Assembly: GCA_049999805.1 (NCBI GenBank)
Contig: JBNGIO010006384.1
Coordinates: 49,490 to 113,489 of the forward strand
DNA: 64,000 nt
Direction of reading: 5' to 3'
From: Folioceros fuciformis
Lineage: Eukaryota; Anthocerotophyta; Anthocerotopsida; Anthocerotales
Shown: positions 38,981 through 53,822 of the stretch, one piece after another
Layout of the letters: each line of letters starts with the position of its first letter
Numbering within the stretch: position 1 is the first letter of the stretch
Notes under the pieces: generated by a model
The model's input: the letters and a program-made list of their open reading frames with translations, nothing else
Databases searched by the model: none
What the model was told of the DNA's origin: nothing
Made by a program: the position numbers and the translations under genes

Positions 38981-40863
38981 TCATGCCTGTACGTAGCACA
39001 GAGTCGCAGAATCGTGAGCATCAGCTGACCTGTATGTGAGCCAAGGGTTGGAATTGGACGGATCATATCCTTTGGTGAAGGTGTTGCAGTGAGTAAGGGC
39101 AGAGATGGAGGACCTGGACCAGCGACCGTGCTCGTCCATGCTAGAAACCACGAGGTGAGCAACCCGCAAAACCCTGCTCAGGTCCCTCAATTCATAGTCC
39201 GTCAAATCTATGTGACGGGTGTGGACAAAGTACTGCTTGCAGCTTGCATTGACCATGCATTGCTCCGGGTCGAGGTCGCGAAAGCTGCGGTCCCCATCTT
39301 GAAGGGGGCCCTGAGAGCAGCGCAGCGCCATGTAAGGCACTCCGGTGTTGACGGCCTGTGTTTCGTACATCCGGTGAACGACCTTGTACGGGATGATCTC
39401 CACCACCAGGGACTTGCGTCTACCGAAAGTGGTGGGATTCACCAAATTGGCTCCGTGGAGAGAGATGACTACGTCCGCTTCCTGCACAGCTGCGAACTGC
39501 TCCCGGAATGGCAGCGGCTTGAAATCCACGATGCGCAACCGGTAGCCTGGCAGGCTGGCCAGGAAGTCCCGAAAAGCGGCCTCGCTCTGGGTGGAGAATA
39601 CCCTGCGCGTGTTCTTGCGGAAAACGTAGAGCAGCTTGAGCGCCGCAGGCTGGACAGTCGCAACGGCAGAATGAGGTTCTGGCCATCCCCCTGTAATCAC
39701 CGGTCGCTCCTCCTCAAGCCCCAGTAGCTTCTTCTTGAGCCTGGCGCGGACGATATCGGCCACTGGAGGCCCGCCGGGCCAAGACGCACCCTGAAAGAGG
39801 AAATGTGACAACGTCCCCGAGTGACAGCGAGTCAGGGAGAGGAAACCACACGGTATGAGCAGACAAGTCACCGCGACCAATCCTGACCAGTTCTCACCTT
39901 GAGCAAGGAGAAGAGGAGGAGGGAGCGGAAGCAGAGCGGGCGTTGGTCCGTGGCGTTCCAAAATGCGCGGTCCAGGTGAACAAAGCCCGCGGCGGCGGAG
40001 GCGGCTCCCACCAGGTCGTTAGGGGTCAGAGTCGGAATAAAGGGGTGGTGGCCCGCCGAGCCTGAGCTGGAGCCCCCCAGCGCGGACGTCAGCATGTCGG
40101 CAAGGACGACGGCCATGAATCCATCCGCGCCGTGGAAACCGTGGATGGCGTCCACCTTCTTGTCCAGGAGGCGAGTGTGCATGCGGTGGCGGAGGAGGAA
40201 GAAGTGTTGCACTGGCTGAGGCAGAGCAGGCAGGGTGGCGTTGTTGAGCAGGTGGAGCACGTTAGCCCTCGCCAGGAAGTGAGCCACATTGGTGGTGGCA
40301 GGCCCCAGGTGCAAGGCTGCGCTTGTGCCCGAGATCCACTGGGTCTCAGGCCTCCTGGACGCCCACGCGCCGACCGAGAAGGAGAAGTTGGTGAAGCCGG
40401 ATTCCACTGGAACCTGCGAGGCCAGGGCAGGGAACGCAGCAGAGCACGCCACTCCCCTCACAATGCTTCCGTCCAAGCTGCTTGCTGGCTCCACGCACTG
40501 CAGGGTGCGGCCGCTCGACACCATGTGGCTGCCGTTGTAGCACAGGTTGCGGAACTCGTACGCGTATTGCCGAGCCCCGAACTCATTGTGGGTCAAATAG
40601 ATGCTGAGGCCGGTGCCATGGCCATCGTCGGAGTCAAGCTCGGCGTCGTCGGCGCCAGCGCTGTCAGCGGACGAGCATACCTGCATCACCCTGGAGCTGG
40701 AGAGCAAGTGCACCCTGCACAGAGAGCCCGCGTACAAGAGCGACGCTGAAATGGACAAGATGAGGGCTACTGCTGTAGTCCACGCAAGTATCCTGTAGCG
40801 CCGCCACCATCTGGAGCGGGCTGCAAACCTGGTGCCTCTAAGACTGACCACTACTTCCGCCAT
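38981..40863 (-). CDS. Golgi-type glycosyltransferase, GT61 / DUF563 family (2 exons)
   Basis: Exons 40863-39898 and 39790-38981 join in phase 0 to 591 residues. The N-terminus has basic residues and one hydrophobic segment (ILAWTTAVALILSISASLLY, about residues 25-45), which makes a type II membrane protein as expected for the Golgi. Potential N-glycosylation sites are present (NGSH, NFSF, NNAT). The C-terminal part has the GT61 pattern: LLYVFRKNTRRVFSTQSE, then PLPFREQFAAVQEADVV, ISLHGANLVNPTTF (the HGA-LTN motif) and VVEIIPY. Plant GT61 enzymes include xylosyl- and arabinosyltransferases acting on N-glycans, xylan or arabinogalactan. The donor and acceptor cannot be fixed here, and an EOGT-like role is another possibility. 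Confidence 0.82.
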
Positions 40864-41156
40864 CTCCCTACGCCATCACTAGCTTGCCTACAACGACAAC
40901 TGGATGCACGCACGGCGCAACGCTTGGTACACCACTCGCGCCGACCTCTGCCTCTGCGAGACTTCGAATGGGAAATCACTCATGTACCAGGAAATCACGT
41001 CAGACATCTACATTAAATTCCCCACTTGAAGAGCGTACAAGGATGTTGTTTTCCCTCAGCCCAAAATTGCTGTCATCCCACGAGGCTCATGCGGGGCTGA
41101 CTTGTCCTCGTCCGGTCAGCTTTCTCTCGAATTGAACGTCTTCTCCGTTTAGCGCT

Positions 41157-44100
41157 TCACCTTGGTGCATGTCTCTGCCCTGGGTTGGGCGGGGGCAAGT
41201 AATGGGCCAAGACTTTCCTGAAACAAGGCTGGTCGAACACCCACTGCATGCTACCATATCCCAATACCCAGTTAAGCACGTTCCTGTACTTCGGCCGGAT
41301 AATCCTGCCTTCTGGATCTGGTATGCCATGGCAATGCATGATGATGGCTGCGCCCAAGCTGAAGAGAAACACATCAATGCGTTTGGGAATGCTCAGATTG
41401 TGTCTTCGAGCAAGCTTGCTGTCGCTCACGGATATTGCGAAGCTCTCCAGGGCTCGTGATAGGCAGTACATGGATATTTCCATTCGCCTGCTCTTCTGCT
41501 CAAGAAGGAGAGCCAGACCCGTCGGGAACTGCCCACACAGCATCAATTCCGTCGTTGTGAGCATAGCACACAGTAAACGGCATCTCGCCTTACTTTCAAA
41601 AGCCATTGACTGAATTGAACTTACGGTGCCTGCTGCAACCAGAGCGGGGGTGCATGTTCCAGTGGCTCGAAACAGACCACACGTCCACAACCTGACATCC
41701 ACAATTAGGCCTTACTCGATGCTACTAGCCAGCAACCGCTCGAAACAGCCAAACCAGCCCATGGAGGGTAGATTGTGATACGTACCAAGCCGACGCAGCA
41801 TAAGTTGCAAGAAACAGACTGGACCTTGCGATGCCCAAAGATATTTTGCTCAGGAACATCAGCCTTGTTCCCCTGAAAGGTGCATTGCAGGAGACAAGCT
41901 ATTTTCCTCAGTGTACCTTGACAGCAGAGTAGGCCAAAGGATAACAGCATATGACAATGCAAATGATGAGGTTCTCAACCACCCACAATAGTTAGTCGAT
42001 GTACCCACGTTTACTCAACACAGACAAGGATGTAATTTACAGACACAGGCCCGGACGGATGGCGGTTTTGAAGGAGGTGAGGTCGTAGGAAAGGCGGTGT
42101 CTAGGAGTAGCAGGTTAAAAGGCCGGCCAAGAGGATACGGGACATCGAAGGACAAGGCAAAAGAGGACTCCGGAAAGGCTTCCATTACTACTGCGGACAA
42201 CATGGAGGGTTCACATTTTTGGAGCAACCCTTGCGCATCCTCCCCACCAAGTTCTACTTGACCACTTAGCTTGACATACCGTCTGTGCCATTCTGTGTCC
42301 TATCCCAAAGAAGATCATCACGAAAAAAATGGTGCATGACGTGCGTCCTGCTTGGTTTTTATCCCACAGACATCTTGGGAATGCCTCCCACAAGTCAGCT
42401 TCACACATGGACAACAATATGCGGATTTTGTTTACCTTCTGAACAGGTTTGTTCGGTGCACGAAAAGTGACCCTGCTACGTGCACTGGAATGTATACAGG
42501 AATGGCCCGTATGTAGGCCCCCAGAAAGTAGGAGAGACAATGTGCTAAACAGCTTCGACTTCCATGAATGATCTGCCCAAAATCACACCACAAGTTCGTC
42601 ATGTTGGGCCTCACATATGGTAAGTCAAACTGCAAATAAGCAAAAGAATTGATTGACCACACTGTTTTGCAGCGATCCCATTTAGGCATGGTTCCCAGTG
42701 GCGCATAGTTGGGACTTACAGTACAAGGGATCTCCATTTGTGGGTCGAAATCAATATATGAGCCTTCTAGCAAGTAGTGGTCACGAATCTCTGGAAGACT
42801 TGGCAATGGCCTCTGCTTCAAAGCAACCTCCCGAATTCCTTTGAGAATCGAGGGATGTTTATTTCCCAGTTTGTTGATAAATGACACGTATGATGAAGGT
42901 AGACTGCTTGGCTTCATTATCCATGACCATCTGAACGGGGAACCAGCGGCGATGAATAGGAAGTCAGGAGGCTGCAGAGGAAAACTAAAACGGTAGCACC
43001 ACATACCGAGGATGGTAGCGCAGGCACGACAGATTTGAGCAAGAGGACGTACAAAATCTGAGATGATGACAAACACATGAGAAAAATGTCCCCATGTCTC
43101 CATGTCAAGGGGCGACAAAGCCAACCCAGATTGCTGCTCCATATACCCGCTCGAGCTGCAAGAACCGCTGCCCTCACAAGGATATACAACGCCATGCTTG
43201 TGTTTTCTGCTCCGGTGAAAAGTAACGAAGGGCCAGCAAGCGCTCCAGCAACTAACCTCCTCCACTTTGCACTTCAAGACAAGAAATTTGGAAGACCATA
43301 AGCACAGGAAAGTGTCAAGGAACAGTAATGTGCAAAACGTTCATCAGGCAGGATTTTCAGGGAGGACCGGTACCTAGGGCCACCAAATGCGGCTGCCAAG
43401 ATCTCGTCAATTGTGCAGAAGCTGCCTGCATACGATCCGACAAACATGCCATATCGCAAAGATTTCTTCACACCTGCTATAACAGCATCGTCAATGGGTT
43501 TCAGTCCAGCAGTTGACCTGCATCAGAGAGTACCAACAATCACTTTATCAACTCAGAAGACAGTTATGAACAACTGCATTTCAGAACATGCTGGTGTCTG
43601 ATTCAATCGATAACATGGCAGTAAATGGACGTCACCTCTTGGATGCACGACGTCGCAGTCTGTCAAGAATAGAAATGAGTGAGATGGCTCCCTGAAGTCC
43701 TGCCCCAACCAGAAACCCCCTCAAGAGGGCAGAAATGCAGCGTTTGTAAGGTTTGCGACTCTCTGATCCCATGTAGGCATCTGGCTCCCCGGTGTAGTTC
43801 AGTAATCCTCCGATTCGTTGGAGTTTCTCCATGTGCAAGTGAGAGGCCGCAGAGCGGCCAGGGCCTTCCGGCCCTCCCTCAGAAATGGAACTTTCTTCCA
43901 CGCTCCTTCCATCATCGTCCACCTGTTCCTCACTCCCTCCGTCAGTAGAGCTTCGTGACCTGCCAGTACCTTCCGACCTTTTATCCAAAATGGGCCTTTC
44001 TTCACCACGACTTCCACCATCGTCCAACCTTTCCTCATTCTCGCCTTGAGTAGAACTTTGTGTTCTGCCAGTGGCTTCCGACCTCTTATCCAAAATGGGG

Positions 44101-47062
44101 CTTTCTTCAAGACTCCTTCCATCATCGCCTACTCGCTCCTCAACCTTTCCGTCAGTTGAACTTCGCAAGCTGCCAGTGTCTTCCGACCTTTCGTCAATAC
44201 TGGGGCTTTCTTCAAGACCCCTTCCCTCATTCTCTCTGACAGAAGAATTTGATGTGATTAGGCTTTCTGCACCAGGCCTGTCGTCATCTTCCACCGTTCC
44301 GTCACTCCCTCTGACAGTGAAACTCGGTGCGCTCCTGGCTTCTGCAATGCTCGTTGAACTGGACGCATCTGCACCTACCGAAGTTTTCGGAGACGCCGAG
44401 AAGCTGAAATTGACACAAAACGAGGTGGTTGAAACCGAGTCCTCCCTCGGTTCACCCATGCCTTCGACAATCCCCAGTAGAGATCTCAACGATCCTGAAG
44501 TTTTGAGAGAGCTTTCAGCCTCCTCCCCCAAGTCTGCGGTTGCGTAGGACTCTGCTGCCCTACTTCCTGCACTTACTGCGAGACCGCAGGGCTGAGAGCC
44601 TCCGACGGGAGAATCTCCCCTCTGTCGTTTGCGTACTGCTTTTTTCTGGGAAGTATTGTCATCTGAAAGGGCGGATCCACCGATACTGTTGTCCGTCAAA
44701 TTGGAGCCCTTGGCACCTACAACAAGGCTATCGGTGTCATTGTTGATGGCCGTGGGAACCTGAGCGTGGCTTCCACTCCGAGCTCCTTCACATTCCACAA
44801 CTGGGACTGTAACAGGTGGTTCGTCAACCTCCAAGCCGGGCGCGGAATCAATGCTCTCTGGCTTGCTCCCTTCTTGTGTGGCTTCGACTTCCTCACGGGA
44901 CCATGAACGCCATTCAGCCAAGTCTTTGGCATGGGAGAACAAGAGAGATTTATGAGTACGACTGGTGTCATTTTTTTTGAAGCGTCTTCGATCCACTCGC
45001 TGAATGACTGGGGACAACTCGCAAAATTGGGCCAGGGTACTCCCAACCTCCTCACCTTCTGCAGTTGTGTCGCTAACAGCTGGTTGCTCAGAATCCAAGA
45101 CAGATGCCTCCTCTCTCTCAAGTTTCAACTCACGCACTTCGCCTTGCCCTTTCACCACACTTGAATCAGTTGAAGCGGTGAACCCCAAGCTTGATGATAG
45201 TGCGATCGTGGGAGAACCAGACCCTACATCTGCTGCCTCATTGCCACATTCTGAGATCTTTTCAGCTTCAGTAAGGGCGTGGCCATCTCCTCCTGAGCTA
45301 GTACCCTCGGAGGAGTTTGACTCGCTCCCTTCCACCTTCCGCCGCTTCCAATGCTTCGGCTGGAGGCTAATTGTCCGAAGCGGACTCATCGTTCCAGTGG
45401 TAGTCCCTTTGTATTCTGTCGGCTTCCTATCAACGGGCAGAGCGTCACTACTTTTGGCATCATCCTCGGCCCTCACATCAGAGTCCGGTACCAAGCCAGT
45501 TGTACTCTCGCTTGAACTTGGCAGGTTCAGTCGCAAGCTTTGTTTTGGCTCACTTGGCGCACTTGCGCGTTCTACGAGGAAACCCTCCAACACTTTTTCA
45601 GCTTTCGTGCCAGAGGAGCTACCATCTTCTTCCATTGACGCGGAGCTCACGCCAGATGGGAATTGACTCAGATCGTTCTTGAGCTGTTTAATCTTGATAC
45701 TGTCAGAATTCAACAACATGTTATGCTCTACATGTGGCATCACCTCATTCAACATCTCAACAGCCATCTTCCCCATCTCCTGCAACTCTTCTGACTTGCA
45801 GCTGGAGCCACCATCTTCGCTTGAAAGCCCGCGAGAACCAGTTTCGGAGACGGAGGATTCGGCACTGGGGCGGAGATTCTTAATTGGGGTATTGGTGCGG
45901 AGTTGCCGGCATACATCTGGCTTTTCACGTGCGAGCGGCTTATTTTTTGTTTCAAGAAGCATCGTAGCCGGTGTCTTGTTCACATGAGCGCCAACGCTAG
46001 GTGCGGAACCAGATCCACTACCAAATTTGGATTCCTTCGAATCACAAGGAGGAACATCGTAAACGGGCAGTGCACTCGCTGACATGTTCCCATCTCCTGC
46101 ACTGCGGGGACCATCGGCGTCGCTGACAATCTCGCTCGAGCTACCAGTCTCCAATTCTGCTGCCTTGCTTTTAACCGGATCTCCATCTCCGACACTTGCA
46201 TCAGTAATTGGCTGGCTGTCAGTGCCAATAACATGATATGCGGTCTCCCTGTATACATTGCGCAAAGAAGGCGTCTGTTCATTGTTGATGTCGGGGTCAT
46301 CCATGACTCTACATTTCCTCAGACACGACTGACCCACGGCAGCCAGGCCAGCGACGATTGGCAAAAGCATCGGATCCAAAATTGCATCAAAAATATCTTC
46401 GCCGGATATGTCGAGGCCAGACAACCTGATCCTGCAAAGCAGTAACTGCTCTCTCTCCAGTGGAATGGAAACAGAGAAGATGAGACTCAGACTGCCGGAC
46501 CGGTCGTATTACAAACAACGTGACAAGAACTTCACATCCTACCAGCAACACTACATTCTATCTTTCTCCAGACCCAGACAACTACCAACGGGCTAAGAAA
46601 GCAAAGAAAGCACTCGAGAAAGCAGCAACCCCAAACGGCGAAGACCATGCCAATTCCTCTCTTCTCAAACAAACTGAGCAAGAATCCAACTCTGAGGCGG
46701 AGAAACATGACTCTCGCAGTGCGTTTGCCTCGCCTCTTACCGATCTCGAATAGCACAGTCAAGCTATGCCAAAATTGTGTATCTCTTCACCTGGATGAAG
46801 CCGATACAATACACCTGCGACTATGCAGTGAGAAACGGAACACATAACGTAGGCACAGTGGAGAAATGTCGCTCACTGGAATGGAGGCGGCGCATCCAGC
46901 TGATCCAGAACGAGCAGAGAGCGCAAGAAATCGGCGCCGTTGACGTTGCATGCAAATTCCCGGTGGCCGCGAGGAGTACGTGCCGCTAATGCCAGAGGAG
47001 CTGCAGGTTGGGGAGCGCGAGGCGTACGACGGAATGGACTCGAGGTGGTTCGAACCCATCAT
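41157..47062 (-). CDS. TMEM135: TMEM135-like membrane protein with a very long low-complexity N-terminal region (9 exons)
   Basis: Exons in gene order: 47062-46791, 46431-43636, 43517-43374, 43259-43053, 42930-42720, 42572-42436, 41872-41786, 41691-41625 and 41528-41157, 1430 residues in frame. The last 450 or so residues match plant TMEM135-like proteins: CISALLRGFLVGAGLQGAIS, LRYGMFVGSYAGSFCTIDEI, AGALAGPSLLFTG, RPLTWRHGDIFLMCLSSSQI, SSLPSSYVSFINKLGNK, RSCLAHCLSYFLGAYIRAIP, GIARSSLFLATYAASAW, FPTGLALLLEQKSRRMEISM and LFSLGAAIIMHC. The animal protein is linked to peroxisomal and mitochondrial dynamics. About 980 residues before this are rich in Ser, Glu, Asp and Gly and look disordered. They are encoded mainly by one 2.8-kb exon that runs in frame into the conserved domain. 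Exon 1 (Ser/Arg-rich, like a transit peptide) is the least certain part; exon 2 has no ATG at its start, so an upstream exon or an internal start is needed. Confidence 0.82.
43850..44228 (-). repeat. 105-bp tandem repeat inside the TMEM135-like gene (35-residue unit, about 3.5 copies)
   Basis: In the coding strand the unit reads roughly GRSLEESPILDKRSE-TG, then SST-G--EE-VDD. Three full copies of 35 residues and a fourth, worn copy lie just before the TMEM135 domain. The DNA phrase TTATCCAAAATGG recurs exactly 105 bases apart (43981 and 44086). The unit is acidic and hydrophilic. Confidence 0.88.
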
Positions 47063-48952
<1,890 letters not shown>

Positions 48953-49595
48953 CGCTGGTTGTGTCGTCTGTTCACCAACAATAACAATACTGTACTGGCT
49001 ATACACGACATCTACGCTGTCTCGGCATGTCCCTGCACATATACAACAGATCTACCTGCCTCTGCCTTCATTCAACGTTGAACTACAAAATTGAGGAGGT
49101 AGCAGGTCATCTGTGCCAACAAACCTGGTAACAACTGCACCAGATGGAATCCCAGTGCTGCTGAACCCCATCTGCTGCTGGTGTGACTGTAACTCATTGC
49201 AGGGCATCTCTTACTCAATTTTGTCACTTACATATGACAGTCATGACTTAAGAAATTCAAGGAAAAACTCCCTAAAACTACGTTTGTATAACTCCGGGAT
49301 TAAAAGTCCAGGAGATTGTAGAGAATTGGTAAATTTCCTCTCCAGCAGCGGCACGTCACTGCTCACCCAATGCTCTTCCATCGACTTCTTTCGCCATCTT
49401 TATCTGTAAAGATCCCGAATGATGCACTACTTGGAGGCCAAAGAACTCATCACTGGCTCTTGTCAACGTCAGATGATATCAAAGGAGAGCAGTACTTGGA
49501 GCCAAAAATTTTATCTCTGTCTCGTGTCAAGTCCGATGAAACCGAATGATGAACTGCTTGAGGGCCAATAGAGGATCGAGCACAGGAGGCACATC
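48953..49595. other. Gap between convergent genes
   Basis: 643 bases between the RuvBL1 and pTAC3 stop codons, AT-richer than the genes. Around 49420-49570 a phrase like ACTTGGAG-CCAA followed by CTC-TGTCAA recurs two or three times in a worn form. No coding sequence is seen. Confidence 0.5.
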
Positions 49596-52500
49596 TTAAA
49601 CGTCGTCTAGACGCACCTCCAGAATCTTGCCGAGTAGATCAGCTGATGCTACTATCCCTGCGTCTTCCATATCAGCAACAATAGCAACAGCTGCGTCCCT
49701 CTCCCCGAGAGATATACATAAAGTCACAGCCTCTTCGTACAGCTTACTGCAAACCACATCACACGTAAGCTTGTAAGAACGCAGTGCATATGGTGAGATG
49801 TTACAGAGTCCACACACTCTGTAAGGCTGCAGAACCCTTTACCTTCCATACACATATTTCAGCTTGTGTGACTGTTGCAGTAAGGACACGATAGCTTCTG
49901 GGCAGGGTGTTTTGATGGCAGCACGAACCAACATCGCACAATCGCTTACTGTCGGTACGCCCCCAAGGTCAAGCACCTACACCAATGATGATAGAGATGA
50001 GGGGTAGGTGATGGTGACCCAGAACCTCCAGTCGAGAGAACATGTCAAAGGAAGTCAACAATACCACCGTACCTTCTGCAAGATCTGCATTCCTAACTGG
50101 ACCTCACGCTCCTGCGTCCAACGCTCTGGTGCAGAGTCCAGCAAATGCCGCTCCCATGTCCAGCCCCACACATCAGCTATGGTGTATAGTTCAGATACAT
50201 CAAAGACCCTATCAGCTTTCAGTTTGGCAAACTTCTCCTCCAAGGTTAAGTCAAGCCAATCCCCATCTCTTCGACCAAGCTCCCGCTTCAGCTGGTGTAC
50301 AGGAGAAACACTATTAGATACGCCGTTGAAACTACTAAACCCTGGGTGAACGAACAACTGAAATCACGCGACAGAAGGGCACGCAAACCCCTTGAAATGC
50401 ATGCACCATAGTACACATACCTTCTCCTCTGGCAAATCAGCAGTGTTTTTAAATAGCTGAACAGCCAGCATCTCGGGAGCATCATCAGGTTCATCTTCTT
50501 CACCACCATCTTCTACCAAATCGACATCCTCCACCTCCTCTTCGATTTCCTCATCTTCCTCATCTTCTGCCTCGTCGTTTTCCTCATCTTCTTGAATTGC
50601 GGCAACATCAACATCCACATCCCGTTGCTCTGTACTGTGGGTACCATCAGAAGAACCCAAGATGGAAAATTTCTTTCGCCAATATTCCGTATTTTCGTCC
50701 TTCAGACTCAGCTGAGACATGAACTTGTCAAGTTCTTCATCAACCTGCAAGCATAAGTTGAATTTAGAGCAAACAAAAAGAAAATACAAACCACCACTCA
50801 TACAAGCTCAGACAGAGATGACATTCATTCTGAAGTCTGCTAAGTATGAGGTAAGTTTACCTCCACATGTTCATACTCTGCTGGTGGCACCCACAATGGT
50901 CTACCCCTGGCACGATTTATTCTCCTCGCTTTCTGCACTCTTTGATAAAGAACTGGCCTTGTTCCATCTGTGGGCAAATCTTGTGCCTCTAACTCCTGCT
51001 TTAACTCAGAAACCAGCATTTTGCTTGCCGCTTTCGGCTTTCGTGATTGAGCAAAAGATTCACCGAATGTCTCCTTCTTCAGCTTGTCCAGAACTCTGAT
51101 GAGGTCATCTTCTGTAGCTCCAGGTCCTAAGGCAGCGGCACCTTCTAGTTTCAGCTTCCTCAGAAGCTTCATGTTATACTTCTTCCGCATGTGAGAGCAG
51201 TGTTGTCTGAAGGACACCTCCATCGGTTTTGAATACGCAAAACCCTCAGAGTCAGGGTCGACAAGGCGACCTTGCTGATTAGGTGAGGACCTCCAACGAT
51301 TTCGGGTGCCAGTCAGCCCACCTTCTGCTATATACCTGCACATTGGCACGAATTTCAGGATGTCACGTAGCCAAATAAGTACTTGCAGGAAAGCTTGACG
51401 TATGAACCTGTTCAAGGCGCCAATCACAAAAATCTGACCTAGCAACATAATCCACTTCGTAGCCCAGATCCGGCTCTTGCTGGAGAGGTTCAATCCAAGA
51501 ACTCACTAGCGTACGACCCTTCCTGTTCACAAACATAGCCCTTGGAGGAAGGGACTGATTATCCCTTTCCATAGCTTCTAATGCCTGCAGAATCTCGACC
51601 GCCCTCCCTGATTAGAAAAACAGCCAAACTTCTGAGCACATTAAAATCGTCGATAATCTAAGAGGTGCTACAAAATGACTCCAGCAACAAGTACACTCAT
51701 AAAACGCACCCTCCAGACATATGGCCCTCAAATACAGAGACAAACAGTCATCGTTTTTGCCGTCATTATAGAGAGCCGCCGTGCCTCCAGGGTGCTGACA
51801 TAGTGCTCGGAAGTGCCGGACAGCCTCATTGACCTGATTCCACTTGGTGAAGCACTCAACCAGCAGTCTGGATTTGGCCAAAGAGAGTTTCATGACAATC
51901 TCACACACATGGACCCTGACAAGACTGAATCTGATCCATCAAAGATCACTAAATATCATACGTGTAGGTCCTCAAATTAGGCATCACCCGCGTGTGGTCT
52001 TCCACCATCACTCCAAGCACATCTATAACTTCCTTGCACCTGCCAGAACCCGTTACAGAAATCAGGGGCGATGCAGATAATTAATTCTTGGCTTGAAAGC
52101 ATGAAAGCCAATATCTGATAGATTCCTCAGCAGAACATAGCTATCGACATCTTCAGAGGATACCAACCTGTCACCATACTTGTGGCGAGTATGTGCTTGT
52201 ATCAGCCAGTTGTAAGATTCTGTATCTGGCTTCATTCCCTCTAATCACGGTCAAAACAGGTGATAGTGAGCAGCAGCCACATGTTGGTTCTCAAAACCTT
52301 GTGAAAAAGATTGAATGACTTCAGGCCCTCCCACTTTAGATAAGAAACTGTAAGTAACGTGCAACGTGTGCCCGAGAGCGTGAGTACCGTGCCCATACTG
52401 CATGTTCTCAAACGTCATTGCAGCAATGTCGGGGACGTCTGCATTTGCCTTTAACCAAACGCAATGTCAGCATTTTATGGCTCACAGCCAACTTCAAAGT

Positions 52501-53822
52501 TTCTCGTGCCCAATCTACTGCTCAGCCTAGGATAACTCGGAGAGCCACCAGATGCAGTGTGAGTTGCAAAACGAAAGTGCTGTACCTGTGCCATGAGAAG
52601 ACAATTGAAGTGAAACGTGGTAGCTCGCCTTCCCCGAAACTCCATTAGCTTCATTATGTTAACGGCATTGCCGTGTTGCCCGATCCTACAGTTCTCATGA
52701 ACTAGAATGTCGTCCAGGTGGGTTGTGGACTTAAGGCCACCAGTCGCTCCTTTGAAAAAAATGTTGTTGGCTTCCTCCAACTGACCAGCATTGAACAGCT
52801 CCTCTGGCAAGAACATAACAGCACATTCCTGGAAATCATGAGCCCAAAATTGACAAAACCGAGCCACAAACTCACGCACGTAGAGAGAAAAGGAGAACAA
52901 AAACCAGCATAACAGTGGCTCCCATGTCAGCAGACTGAGCTGACCTGCGCACCAGATCCGAAGTGAAGTCGGGAATCGAAGCCTCACCGACTAGAGCAAG
53001 CCAGGCTAATCGAGGATCCTGATCCATTTTCTCCATCGCTGCCAGAATCTCTTCGCCCCTCTTGGCGTGGCCCTTGGAACCGAACAAGCGCGCCAAGGTC
53101 GTGAAAGTCTCCGGCAACGGCCTTTCCCCGGACCCGAACTCCCTCCGCAGAGCTTGGAGCTGCAATGCAATTTTGCCAGCCAGGAGAAGAGAACAGAATG
53201 AGCGGATGGTGACCAAAAAGGCGCACAGGCACACACAATAGGAATGTCATGACGCTAACACTGGCTAGCACCTCCTCCTCCCCAGAAACAAATGCATGTG
53301 CCAAATGGACGATTCTGCCAAAATACCGCTCCATCACTGTCCCCGTTCAGAGCGTAAGCCACCACCAGGCCGTGATACGCCCGCGGCCCAGGGTGTCTGC
53401 TGNNNNNNNNNNNNNNNNNNNNNNNNNNNNNNNNNNNNNNNNNNNNNNNNNNNNNNNNNNNNNNNNNNNNNNNNNNNNNNNNNNNNNNNNNNNNNNNNNN
53501 NNTCCCCACTCCGGGCCCTCTCCATGATGAACTCCAGAAAGCTGTACCTCAGCTCCACTTCTTCCAGCAATCCAACCTCCGCGCCGACGGAAAATTCCAG
53601 CCGCGCCCCGCCCCTGCTACGCCCATTCTCCAACCCTTGAGCCGGCCTGGACCACGGTTCCGCCAGCACCGCTCTGACCGTCGCCGCCCGTCGCCCTGCC
53701 TGCCGCGAAGGTCTCGACCTTGTCGAGACTGGAACGCCGACGAATCTTGAGACGCTCGAGACGCAGGGCCAGCCCGGCGGCTCATAGCCGCCCCACCCGG
53801 CAGCGGCGACGTACGACGCCAT
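49596..53822 (-). CDS. PTAC3: pTAC3-like plastid protein with PPR repeats and SAP domain (13 exons, first exon broken by a gap)
   Basis: pTAC3/PAP1 is a subunit associated with the plastid-encoded RNA polymerase and is needed for plastid transcription. Exons in gene order: 53822-53327 (contains the N gap), 53159-52988, 52803-52586, 52448-52388, 52240-52168, 52039-51962, 51867-51710, 51607-51439, 51335-50861, 50744-50421, 50291-50073, 49976-49843 and 49746-49596. The N-terminus is Ala/Arg/Ser-rich like a transit peptide. PPR-like repeats follow (FTTLARLFGSKGHAKRGEEI, SYNWLIQAHTR). The SAP domain is PKAASKMLVSELKQELEAQ, then RVQKARRINRARGRPLWVPP. An acidic stretch of Glu/Asp runs ahead of VFDVSELYTIADVWGWTWE and AAVAIVADMEDAGI. 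This order is that of pTAC3. The gap probably hides part of exon 1 or an intron. Confidence 0.92.
53403..53502. other. Assembly gap (100 N) inside the pTAC3-like gene
   Basis: Exactly 100 N characters, so likely a placeholder length. The coding frame on the two sides only joins if the true missing length is a multiple of three, or if it holds an intron. Confidence 0.99.

Noticed and set aside
46424-46432. Taking the large frame of the TMEM135-like gene as starting at 46424
   Set aside because: That position is a TTG, not ATG, and it lies just inside a good splice acceptor (TTTGCAG). An upstream exon with a matching phase exists at 46791-47062.
47040-47062. GGTTCGAACCC as the T-arm of a tRNA gene
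   Set aside because: No matching acceptor, D or anticodon arms are found around it, and it lies in coding sequence.
49420-49570. A repeat array or CRISPR-like structure downstream of pTAC3
   Set aside because: The two or three similar stretches are too worn and uneven in spacing, and CRISPR arrays are not expected in plant nuclear DNA.
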